Part shown: positions 10,509-19,195 of the stretch, one piece after another
Position numbering within the stretch: the first letter of the stretch is position 1
Layout of the letters: the number at the start of each line of letters is the position of its first letter
NCBI GenBank assembly: GCA_025963645.1
Contig: JAOQAI010000013.1
Coordinates: 1 to 64,000 of the forward strand
From: Flaviaestuariibacter sp.
GTDB lineage: Bacteria; Bacteroidota; Bacteroidia; Chitinophagales; Chitinophagaceae
Direction of reading: 5' to 3'
DNA: 64,000 nt
Program-made: the position numbers and the translations under genes
Notes under the pieces: generated by a model
Seen by the model: only the letters and a program-made list of their open reading frames with translations
Told to the model about the DNA's origin: nothing
Database searches by the model: none

Positions 10509-11773
10509 GGTTGTCTTTTCTTTTTAAGGTCCGTTAGTAGAAAAGGAATTAGAAATCCAACGATCCAACCGCCAATCGTCCGGTCAAAATACACCTCTGT
10601 GACCATGGCAATTGCCAACGTTAGTATGATAAAAAGCGAAAGCCAATCCCTGTACCTGAAAACTTTTATTATTGGCAATATCAACCACCCCACCAGAAAT
10701 AATACAAAGGCAATAATGCCCGTTCCATACAACACATCCAGGTAATTGCTGTGAATGTTTTTTTTCGTATCAATGGCAAACTGAAACCCACGTTTTTTAT
10801 ACTCCTCCAGTAGCTTGTGTTGCTTGTCGCCTAAGCCTACTCCAAGTACGGGTTTCTGCTGAAAGAGTTCTAAAGCACAGGGCCAGGCCGCTAACCGGAA
10901 ATTAGCACCGTTCCATTGCTCGGCAGAGACTTCCATATTATAGTGGCTTTCTGCTCCTTGGCTGCTATAGTCAAACTGCGTAAACGTTAGCTCCTTAAAA
11001 CGGTTCAAGGTCTTTGGTGAAAATTTGAAAAGCAGGAAGGCTCCCAACGTGATACCAATTAATACTGTCGCTATCTCTAGGTATTTTTTGCGCTTCACCA
11101 GGTAGTAGGCAAGGAAGGAAAAGCTTAAGGTATATAATACCAGCATCAGATTTCGGCTGGCTAATAAAAAACTAATGATGTATAAAAAAAGGATGGCTAT
11201 GAAAACAGCCGCCCTTTTATTCCCCGAAAGCCCTTTAAAAAAAGCCCAGTAACCATATATGAAAATAGAAAGCGTAACCAATAAGGATATATAAATAGAC
11301 TGGCGGCCTAAAATTTCCGTAAGGGAATCATTGTATAAAAATTCAGGATGCTGAAACCCATTAGCGCGGTAAAGTGCCCACCCAAGGCAAAACAAACAAA
11401 CTACGGTAGTGATAATGGCTAAGCCTAATAAAACGCGGTCCTTAAATTCCTTACGGAGATTTAATAAACCAATGCTTAACGGGAAATACAACAATGGCAG
11501 CCGTGTATCGAGGTAGCGAAATCCCCGTCCTTTGTCTTCCGAAAGTTGAATGCTGATCAGCAGCATGGCAAAGAAAAGCAGCATCGCCAAAATGTATTTG
11601 CGCTCTTTTAGTAACGCCCATTTTTCTTTGAATGAATTAAAGAAAAGAGCATATAGAACTAAGCCGCTGATTCCTACTCCTGTCACTACTTGTCCTTCGT
11701 TGGTAAAAAATGCTGCGAAAAACAAGAGCATCAAAATATAGAGTATCTTTTCTTTCAGCCTCATCGGGTTCAT
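10505..11773 (-). CDS. O-antigen ligase/polymerase family membrane protein
   Basis: Multi-TM, Wzy_C-like segment (KPVLGVGLGDKQHKLLEEY...NIHSNYLDVLYGTGIIAFVLFL). Confidence 0.8.
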   Translation of the reverse strand: MNPMRLKEKILYILMLLFFAAFFTNEGQVVTGVGISGLVLYALFFNSFKEKWALLKERKYILAMLLFFAMLLISIQLSEDKGRGFRYLDTRLPLLYFPLSIGLLNLRKEFKDRVLLGLAIITTVVCLFCLGWALYRANGFQHPEFLYNDSLTEILGRQSIYISLLVTLSIFIYGYWAFFKGLSGNKRAAVFIAILFLYIISFLLASRNLMLVLYTLSFSFLAYYLVKRKKYLEIATVLIGITLGAFLLFKFSPKTLNRFKELTFTQFDYSSQGAESHYNMEVSAEQWNGANFRLAAWPCALELFQQKPVLGVGLGDKQHKLLEEYKKRGFQFAIDTKKNIHSNYLDVLYGTGIIAFVLFLVGWLILPIIKVFRYRDWLSLFIILTLAIAMVTEVYFDRTIGGWIVGFLIPFLLTDLKKKRQP

Positions 11774-11778
11774 TGTGC

Positions 11779-11976
11779 GGTAATATTAGAACGGATATTT
11801 TTCCAACAGGTGACCTTGCCTTGGTGTATGCCATTCATATGACAATAGTCGATCAAACGATTACAAAAGAAAACATGCTGGAAGAAGCGCAAGCCTGGCA
11901 ACCATACCGGTTAATGGCAACCATGCTTTTCTGGCATTATTACATTCAAAAGAAAGGTATCAAACTATTGCATTAG
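11779..11976 (+). pseudogene. 3' fragment of DNA-3-methyladenine glycosylase II (AlkA-like)
   Basis: TDIFPTGDLALVYAI...LEEAQAWQPYRLMATMLFWHYYIQKKG resembles the AlkA-family C-terminus; the upstream part of the ORF is antisense to the ligase gene. Confidence 0.65.
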
Positions 11977-11980
11977 GGCG

Positions 11981-12736
11981 TTACATATATAAACCGCCAT
12001 CTACACTTATAACCTGCCCGGTCACATAGGCGCTCAGGTCCGATGCCAAAAACAAGGTTACGTTAGCTATATCTTCCGCCGTGCCAAACCGACCCAATGG
12101 GATACCTGCCTTGTATTTATCACCCTGCTCTCCTTCTTTAAGGTAAGCCGTCATATCGGTTTCAACAAAGCCCGGCGCGATCACATTGCAACGGATATTA
12201 CGACTGCCTAATTCCTTGGCTACGGATTTAGAAAACCCAATAATACCGGCCTTTGACGCAGCATAGCTGCTTTGCCCGGCGTTGCCCATCAAGCCAATGA
12301 CGGAGCTCATATTAATGATGGAGCCGCTTTTCGCTTTCATCATGGGGCGAATGACCTGCTTGGTCATGTTAAAGATACTTTTTAGATTGATCTGCATCAC
12401 ATCATCCCAGCTCTCCGGTGTCATGCGGAGAAGGAGGTTGTCTTTCGAAATGCCGGCGTTATTCACACAGATATCAACCTGTCCAAATTCTTTCATAACA
12501 TCGTTGACAAACGATTCGCACTCACCAAAATCACCAGCGTTACTGCGATAGGCTTTTGCTTTAACGCCGAAGCCGGTCAGCTTTTCCTGTAACGCTGTTA
12601 CTTTCTCAGCGCTGCCTTCACTAACATAGGTAAAAGCAATATGCGCACCTTGCTCGGCAAGTTTCATGGCAATGCCTTCACCAATTCCCCTGGCGGCTCC
12701 GGTAACGATGGCAACTTTATTTTCGAGGGCTTTCAT
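11981..12736 (-). CDS. fabG: 3-oxoacyl-[ACP] reductase (SDR)
   Basis: VTGAARGIGEGIA, NNAGISKD, SSYAASKAG, VTGQVISVDGG motifs. Confidence 0.93.
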   Translation of the reverse strand: MKALENKVAIVTGAARGIGEGIAMKLAEQGAHIAFTYVSEGSAEKVTALQEKLTGFGVKAKAYRSNAGDFGECESFVNDVMKEFGQVDICVNNAGISKDNLLLRMTPESWDDVMQINLKSIFNMTKQVIRPMMKAKSGSIINMSSVIGLMGNAGQSSYAASKAGIIGFSKSVAKELGSRNIRCNVIAPGFVETDMTAYLKEGEQGDKYKAGIPLGRFGTAEDIANVTLFLASDLSAYVTGQVISVDGGLYM

Positions 12737-12835
12737 GTGTCAATTTTGATACGGGCAAATGTACAGCGGGAAAATTATATCAGGTCTTCATTGATTGTGG
12801 ATCAATTTGACGAAATTGGCGCTCCATCTACTCCA

Positions 12836-14149
12836 ATGAAGGCATCCCAATTTTTTAAAGGACTTTCCTGGCTGCTGCTGCTGAACCTGTTGGTGAAGCC
12901 GGTATGGATCTTTGGAATTGACCGGCAGTTGCAGAACGAGATAGGCTTTGAGGAGTATGGCTCTTATTTCTCTATTCTTAGCTTATCGGTCGTGTTGCTT
13001 TTCATTGCCGATGCGGGACTAACGAATATGCTAAACCGGCAATTGGCAGTGCAACAGCAAAGCTCTGTAGGGCAATTGGTAGGTTATAAATGTATTCTCT
13101 CCCTGGTTTATTTATCCGTTCTCTTTTTTATAGGCTGGCTAACGCATATTCGCCGGTGGGAAATCATAATGCTTGTTGGAGGCATACAGGTACTCACCTC
13201 CATGCTGGTCTTCTTTCGAAACATTATCACTGGTCACCAGCTATTCGCTACCGATGCCTGGCTTTCTATTGTAGATAAAGGGCTGATGATAGTGTTATGC
13301 GGTTTCTATTTGTATGCTCCTTTTTCAACCGGCCTTACGCTGCTGCAATTTTTATACTTCCAATTAGGTAGCACGGCAATGGCTTTGGTAGTCGCGGTTC
13401 TGCTCATTTCAAGAAAGGTATTGCCAGCGAAGGATAAACATAGAGTCAGCGAAATTTTTCGAATGACCTTGCCTTTCACGCTTCTGGTTTTATTAATGGC
13501 AGTGCACAGCCGCCTTGATGCATTTTTGCTGGAACGCATTCATCCGAACGGTGCTTACGAAGCAGGTGTTTATGCGGCAGCATACCGGGTGTTAGATGCA
13601 GGGAATATGCTTGGCTATTTAGCTGCATCCTTCCTGGTGCCTTTCGCGGCGAGGCATTTAAAAGATGGTGAACTGCTGCAGACCACTGTTTTGGGCCTGC
13701 GTCACGGCTTATTATTAATTGCTACAGTAACGGTTGCCATAGTCAGTGTCTTTGCCAAACCTATAATAGAACTTTTTTATTACGCACCTGATCACTATAC
13801 AGCCAAAGTATTGGCATATTGCATAGCTGCTTTGCCGGCTTATTACCTTATTCATATTTACGGATCACTTCTTACGGCAAAAGGTTTGTTCCGCCAGTTT
13901 ATTACGATTATGTTATTAGGTGTTGTCTTGAATGTTTTGCTTAATGTACTCCTGATCCCAGATTATGGTGCCTGGGGATGTTGTATCGCGGCACTTATTA
14001 GCCAATACAGCTGCGGCATTTTATGTACCGTAGCTGCCAGCCGCTCTTTGCTTGTGCCTTATCACTGGAGGTCATTGGCCGGATATGTCTTGGCAGGTGG
14101 CGCTGTCTTTTTTGTTTGTTACTTTCTTTCCCATTACCACATTCCTTGA
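12836..14149 (+). CDS. Polysaccharide flippase (Wzx/MATE-like)
   Basis: Multi-TM flippase-like protein; ATG at 12836 preferred over the track start at 12641, which runs antisense to fabG. Confidence 0.8.
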   Translation: MKASQFFKGLSWLLLLNLLVKPVWIFGIDRQLQNEIGFEEYGSYFSILSLSVVLLFIADAGLTNMLNRQLAVQQQSSVGQLVGYKCILSLVYLSVLFFIGWLTHIRRWEIIMLVGGIQVLTSMLVFFRNIITGHQLFATDAWLSIVDKGLMIVLCGFYLYAPFSTGLTLLQFLYFQLGSTAMALVVAVLLISRKVLPAKDKHRVSEIFRMTLPFTLLVLLMAVHSRLDAFLLERIHPNGAYEAGVYAAAYRVLDAGNMLGYLAASFLVPFAARHLKDGELLQTTVLGLRHGLLLIATVTVAIVSVFAKPIIELFYYAPDHYTAKVLAYCIAALPAYYLIHIYGSLLTAKGLFRQFITIMLLGVVLNVLLNVLLIPDYGAWGCCIAALISQYSCGILCTVAASRSLLVPYHWRSLAGYVLAGGAVFFVCYFLSHYHIP

Positions 14150-14231
14150 TTTCAACTCAATGTTTTTACAGCAATGATTATGTTTGTAAAGAGCAAAACA
14201 ACAATGCTTTTCAATTCTTAATACACTGAAC

Positions 14232-15023
14232 ATGCCTGATTTCTTAACAATAGTTGGACGCTGGTGGAAAGCTACCCTCGGTTTAATGATAGCCGTGATG
14301 ATAGTTACCGGCGTTGCTCTTGCTTTTCAAAAGAAGCTGTATGTTTCTACTGTCACGGCTTTGCCTGCCAATAGTGTGGCTTACGACAAAGGCAACATTT
14401 TTAATAAGAATATTCAGGAACTGTACCCGGCTATCGGGCTGGCAGATGAACTTGACCGTGTAGTGGGAACCGCCAAATTGGATACATTGTACCTTACTTT
14501 AGTTCGGGAAAATAACCTGGTGGAGCATTATGATATAAAGCCACACCCACACGCCATTTATTGGGCAATGGAAAGGCTAAAGAAAAATAGTTCTGTAGCC
14601 AAAAGTGAATACGGGGAATTGAAAATCAAGATGTGGGATGAAGATCCAACATTGGCCGCGGCGATGGCTAACCGTTTTTTTGATGACCTTAATGCCTTAC
14701 ATCAACATCTACAAAGCGAAGGGAATGCGGTCGTATTAAGACGCCTGGAAGAAGAATATAATGCCGCAAAAATCCGAACCGATTCCAGTAATATCCGTAC
14801 GACATCCTCAACTGTAATCGAGGCGCAACAATTTGAAAACCTGATACAGGAATATAGGATCACTGTAGCAGCCAAGCCACCGGTGCTGTTAGCTGTAGAA
14901 CGGGCAAGGCCTGGGTATTATGTAGATCGACCAAACCGTCCGGTAGTGTTGGCAGTTGCTTTATTCGCAGCCCTATTGCTGGGAATTTTGCTGGCTGTGA
15001 TATTGGAAAAACGCGAGAGATAA
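14232..15023 (+). CDS. Wzz-like polysaccharide chain-length/co-polymerase protein
   Basis: N- and C-terminal TM segments; C-terminal PGYYVDRPNRPVVLAVALFAALLLGILLAVILE typical of Wzz-type proteins. Confidence 0.65.
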   Translation: MPDFLTIVGRWWKATLGLMIAVMIVTGVALAFQKKLYVSTVTALPANSVAYDKGNIFNKNIQELYPAIGLADELDRVVGTAKLDTLYLTLVRENNLVEHYDIKPHPHAIYWAMERLKKNSSVAKSEYGELKIKMWDEDPTLAAAMANRFFDDLNALHQHLQSEGNAVVLRRLEEEYNAAKIRTDSSNIRTTSSTVIEAQQFENLIQEYRITVAAKPPVLLAVERARPGYYVDRPNRPVVLAVALFAALLLGILLAVILEKRER

Positions 15024-15024
15024 G

Positions 15025-16461
15025 GTGGCGACATCGCTTCAAATAAGATATTATGTTACAGCCGTATTGCTGGCCGTGCTTTGTGCGGTTGCTGCCGTAT
15101 TTTTAGAATCGCACTTGCTTTTTTTCGCACCAATAGCAATGGTTTGTTTGATTGCTATATCGCATCAACCGCACCTGGTATTTTACCTGTTGCTGGCATC
15201 CGTACCCTGGTCAATAGAATATAATGTAACGCCAAGTTTAGGTACGGATTTGCCTGACGAACCATTGATGCTGCTTACGGGTTTCAGTTTGGTAGCCTTT
15301 CTGCTTTATTCGAAAAGCAGCCTTCGTTTTAGATCCTTTTTTTCTCCTTTGGGTCTCCTCTTGATACTTCAGTTTTCATGGTTCTGCATTACCGTTGCCT
15401 GCTCCACTTTACCACTGATCTCCTTTAAGTTTCTATTGGCGAAAAGTTGGTACCTCCTTGCGTTCGTCATTACGCCATTCGTTCTTTTCCAGGAAAAAAA
15501 GCACTTGCGAAATGCGGCTTTTATCCTGGCTTCTTCCATGATGCTTTGTACGATCATCGGGTTGGTGCGACATGCGGAGCTCGGGTTCACATTCGGTAAG
15601 ATCAACGACAGCCTGCGTCCTTTTTTTCGTAATCATGTAAACTATTCTGCATTGCTGGTTTGCATGATTCCGCTCCTTACATTGTACTATAAAAGGGCGG
15701 TTTCGAAGGTTAAAAAGTGGAGCAGAGCCATTCTTATCATAATAGCAGTAGGTGCTCTTTTTCTCTCGTATGCCCGTGGCGCCTGGCTGGCCCTGATCGT
15801 CGGCGGCGCGGCTTACTGGTTACTGCAAAAGAGAGGGTTTTTAAAAACCTACCTGCTTTCTTTCTTATTGTTATTTATCGGGCTTTTTTGGATGATCAGG
15901 AACGACAAGTATCTGGAGTATGCACATGACTATAATACGACGGTCTTTCATACAAACTTCCAGGAACACCTGGTAGCTACTTACCAGTTCAAGGATGTAT
16001 CAACAGCGGAGCGGTTTTACAGATGGATCGCTGGCGTACGAATGATAAAAGATCGCTGGGAGACAGGCTTTGGACCGAATACATTTTATCACCACTATCG
16101 TGGCTATGCCGTTCCGGCCTATAAAACCTGGGTGAGCGAAAATGAGGAACACTCCACGGTGCACAATTATTTTTTGCTTACCATTATTGAGCAAGGTGTG
16201 ATTGGTTTGCTTTTGTTACTGGTGCTTTTAGGGTATATCTTTTGGAGAGCGCAGTATTTATACCACAATATGCAGGACGCTTTTTGGAAGGCTGCTATTA
16301 GTACAAGCACTGTTATTTTAGCCATGCTTTGCACAGTCAATTTTTTAAGCGACCTCGTAGAAACGGATAAGTTGGGAAGTGTATTTTACATCTGTATTGC
16401 TGTTATTCTTGTAGCAGATGTAAAGACTCGTCAGGATCTACAACTTACCCCGAACGTTTAG
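15025..16461 (+). CDS. O-antigen ligase/polymerase family membrane protein (second copy)
   Basis: Multi-TM; YARGAWLALIVGG and GFGPNTFYHHY...HSTVHNYFLLTIIEQGVIGLLL typical of Wzy_C/WaaL. GTG start. Confidence 0.8.
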   Translation: MATSLQIRYYVTAVLLAVLCAVAAVFLESHLLFFAPIAMVCLIAISHQPHLVFYLLLASVPWSIEYNVTPSLGTDLPDEPLMLLTGFSLVAFLLYSKSSLRFRSFFSPLGLLLILQFSWFCITVACSTLPLISFKFLLAKSWYLLAFVITPFVLFQEKKHLRNAAFILASSMMLCTIIGLVRHAELGFTFGKINDSLRPFFRNHVNYSALLVCMIPLLTLYYKRAVSKVKKWSRAILIIIAVGALFLSYARGAWLALIVGGAAYWLLQKRGFLKTYLLSFLLLFIGLFWMIRNDKYLEYAHDYNTTVFHTNFQEHLVATYQFKDVSTAERFYRWIAGVRMIKDRWETGFGPNTFYHHYRGYAVPAYKTWVSENEEHSTVHNYFLLTIIEQGVIGLLLLLVLLGYIFWRAQYLYHNMQDAFWKAAISTSTVILAMLCTVNFLSDLVETDKLGSVFYICIAVILVADVKTRQDLQLTPNV

Positions 16462-17526
16462 GGCATCCCGCAAACCATTCCCTAAGAGGTTAAAGGCCAA
16501 TACCAGGATCATGATGGCAAAGCCCGGAGCCAGTGCCAGCATGGGATTGTTGGTAATAATGAAGTTGTAATTCTCTTTGATCATCAGTCCCCAGCTAGGC
16601 TGCGGTGGCTGCACACCTACGCCAAGAAAGCTAAGCCCTGCTTCTATAACAATGGCGGAAGCAAAATTGGAAGCAGCAATGACGAGAATAGGTCCTAAAA
16701 TATTCGGTAGAATATGTTTGCTGATGATGCGCAAGTGAGAAAAGCCCAGTGCTTTTGCTGCCTCTACGTATTGTAATTCCCGGGCTGCCAATACTTGTCC
16801 GCGTACTAACCGCGCTACGTTTACCCACATGGTTAACCCTACCGCAATAAACACCTGCCAGAATCCTTTGCCTAATAACAGCGTGATGGCAAAGACAAGC
16901 AGTAAGGTAGGAACGCTCCAAATCACATTGATCAGCCACATGATTAGGTTGTCGGTACGACCTCTGAAATAACCGGCTAAAGCCCCAAGGGTAATACCAA
17001 GGGTTAAGGAAATTAAAACGGTAATTAGTCCAACGCTAAGACTGATGCGGGTTCCGATAATCAAACGGCTAAGGATATCCCGACCGTATTTGTCGGTGCC
17101 CAACCTGAATTTTTTTAAGATCACAGGTGTAGGCGCAACACTTATCTTATGAAATGAAAGCCTTTCTGTTAATCCTTCATCTATGAACTTTTGTACGATG
17201 ATGCTATCGCGGCTTTCACTCCAGGACTGAATAGGCACATATTCAACGGCATCTGTCCTGCCACTTGCAAGGCGTTGGAAAAAATTTGCACCTTCAGGTG
17301 GTGGTTGTTTATTTACCTGTAGAAAAGATTGCGTAAAGCCTGGCTTTTCACCACCTATCTCCAATATAATCCGGTTGGCAAAAGGTGATGGATCCGGCGC
17401 TAAGAAATAACCAAATAAAGCAATGAAAGTGGCAATGAAAATGAGGACCAAGCCTACCAAGGCACTGCGGTTTTTTTTCAACCGCAGCCAGGTGGCTTTC
17501 CAAAAAGAAGGTGATCCGTCATTCAT
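16438..17526 (-). CDS. Oligo/dipeptide ABC transporter permease (OppC/DppC-like)
   Basis: LGTDKYGRDILSRLIIGTRISLSVG and EAAKALGFSHLRIISKHILPN EAA loop. Confidence 0.9.
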   Translation of the reverse strand: MNDGSPSFWKATWLRLKKNRSALVGLVLIFIATFIALFGYFLAPDPSPFANRIILEIGGEKPGFTQSFLQVNKQPPPEGANFFQRLASGRTDAVEYVPIQSWSESRDSIIVQKFIDEGLTERLSFHKISVAPTPVILKKFRLGTDKYGRDILSRLIIGTRISLSVGLITVLISLTLGITLGALAGYFRGRTDNLIMWLINVIWSVPTLLLVFAITLLLGKGFWQVFIAVGLTMWVNVARLVRGQVLAARELQYVEAAKALGFSHLRIISKHILPNILGPILVIAASNFASAIVIEAGLSFLGVGVQPPQPSWGLMIKENYNFIITNNPMLALAPGFAIMILVLAFNLLGNGLRDALNVRGKL

Positions 17527-17541
17527 AAAAGAAAGATAGGG

Positions 17542-18657
17542 CTATTTTGTTTTTCGGCCTTTCCATTGGTACGAACCAGTCTGACTAAGAGCGCCAATAA
17601 CCACTGTGTAAAGAATATGCAGCGGTTGAAATAAGAAAAAAAACCGCACCAGTTTTTGCTGGTGATAGAATTTGGCAACCGAATAAAAAAAAGGCAATTC
17701 CACAGCGGTTTTCAAAACCAATAAGCATAGGGCAGCACTCCAAAAAAGGCTATTCCAGAATCCCGCTATGGCTAAAACAATGAACTGTAAATTGAAAAGA
17801 TAGACCAGTAGCAAAGCCCAAAAGATTCGCTTGTCATCATAGGCTGTCGTCTTGCTGGCCCAACGGATGCGTTGCCAAAAAAACTCTTTCCAGGTGGGCA
17901 TGGGCGCTGTTTGAACAATGGCAGCCGGGGCTTTCAAATAAAATACGTTTTGCGGGTGCTGCTTCCATATCTTATGCATCAGCAGCATGTCGTCGCCGCT
18001 CGCTACTGTATCGATACCTGCAAAACCATTCACATTCATGAATGCCTGCTTGGTATACGCCAGGTTAGCGCCATTGCACATGCTATGAAAGTTTGTTGCA
18101 ACAGAAGCAGCCGTAATACCCTGCAATGTCAGGAAATCCATCGTCTGGAAAAGTTCAACCAGGTTATTTTGATAGTGGTATTGCACGGGTGCTGCAATGA
18201 ACTGCGCGTTCTTTTCTTTGTAAAAATGAACAATTGTTTCCAGCCATTTCGTGCCCGGAAGGCAATCTGCATCTGTTGTAATGATCAACTCGCCGGCGGC
18301 ATGTTCGATACCCGTGCTAATGGCTTTTTTCTTAGATGTAATGCCATCGGGTAAAGAAATAAGTTGGATACTACTGTAATCAAGCACACGAGTTGTCGTC
18401 AGATCTGTAGAGTGGTCATCCACTACAATCACTTCAAAACAGTCGGGAGGATACGTCTGGAGCTGCAAGGCTTTTAGAAGCTGCGCGATATTGCCTTCTT
18501 CGTTGCGAGCCGCAATGATGACAGAAACTTTTACTCTATATGCCGTAGCTGAATCTGTTTTAGAAAAGGCTCCCAGTCTTTCCCAGCCACGTTTATAAAA
18601 TAGAATAAGAGCTGCATAGCCAATAAAGAGAAAAGAACAGGCTATTAGAAGGAGCAT
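17542..18657 (-). CDS. Glycosyltransferase family 2 membrane protein
   Basis: VSVIIAARNEEGNIAQLLKAL, VVDDHSTD, TDADC, QRIRW motifs and C-terminal TMs. Confidence 0.88.
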   Translation of the reverse strand: MLLLIACSFLFIGYAALILFYKRGWERLGAFSKTDSATAYRVKVSVIIAARNEEGNIAQLLKALQLQTYPPDCFEVIVVDDHSTDLTTTRVLDYSSIQLISLPDGITSKKKAISTGIEHAAGELIITTDADCLPGTKWLETIVHFYKEKNAQFIAAPVQYHYQNNLVELFQTMDFLTLQGITAASVATNFHSMCNGANLAYTKQAFMNVNGFAGIDTVASGDDMLLMHKIWKQHPQNVFYLKAPAAIVQTAPMPTWKEFFWQRIRWASKTTAYDDKRIFWALLLVYLFNLQFIVLAIAGFWNSLFWSAALCLLVLKTAVELPFFYSVAKFYHQQKLVRFFFLFQPLHILYTVVIGALSQTGSYQWKGRKTK

Positions 18658-18712
18658 GTAAAATTTTTAAATGCCATTGGGCCAAATTAGAAGAATCTTT
18701 CTTACATTTACT

Positions 18713-18730
18713 TAGTTGCATAAACAACTA
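18713..18730. promoter_or_regulatory. Putative MarR-type operator (TAGTTG-CATAAA-CAACTA)
   Basis: Perfect 6+6 inverted repeat ending 1 bp before the marR-like ATG. Confidence 0.55.
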
Positions 18731-18731
18731 T

Positions 18732-19175
18732 ATGCCAAACAACCAATTTAAAAAAGGGGAACTTTATAGTTTTATTACGGGTAAGGCCTCAATAGCAATT
18801 GCGCGGCGCTTGCAGAAGAAATTCAACCAGCAGGAGTTGTCGCTTACGATAGAGCAATGGAGCGTATTGTATCATTTGTGGAAGCAGGATGGCATGAGCC
18901 AGCAGGAGCTATGCAATGCTACCTTTCGGGACAAGCCAAGTATTACAAGGCTGATTGACAACCTCGAAAAAGCAGGATTGGTGCAACGTGTGGCCCACGA
19001 GGCAGACCGCCGCATTAATAAAGTATTACTCACAAAGCAGGCATTGAAACTACAGGAGCAAACGATGCAGCTGGCTGAGGAAACTTTGAATGAAGCATTA
19101 GAAGGTGTACCGCCAGACCAGGTTGACCTCTGTAAAGCGGTATTGCAACGTGTGTATGACAATCTGAATAATTAA
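18732..19175 (+). CDS. MarR-family transcriptional regulator
   Basis: LTIEQWSVLYHLWKQDGMSQQELCNATFRDKPSITRLIDNLEKAGLVQR...DRRINKVLLT winged helix. Confidence 0.93.
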   Translation: MPNNQFKKGELYSFITGKASIAIARRLQKKFNQQELSLTIEQWSVLYHLWKQDGMSQQELCNATFRDKPSITRLIDNLEKAGLVQRVAHEADRRINKVLLTKQALKLQEQTMQLAEETLNEALEGVPPDQVDLCKAVLQRVYDNLNN

Positions 19176-19195
19176 TAAAAATTCAAATAAACCCA

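Noticed and set aside
11779-11788. CTAATATTACC on the minus strand contains TAATATTAC, the geminivirus/circovirus Rep nicking nonamer
   Set aside because: No Rep gene, stem-loop or other replicon feature nearby; a 9-mer match is expected by chance.
17872-18354. 160-aa plus-strand ORF antisense to the GT2 gene
   Set aside because: Cys/His-rich shadow frame of a well supported GT2 coding sequence.
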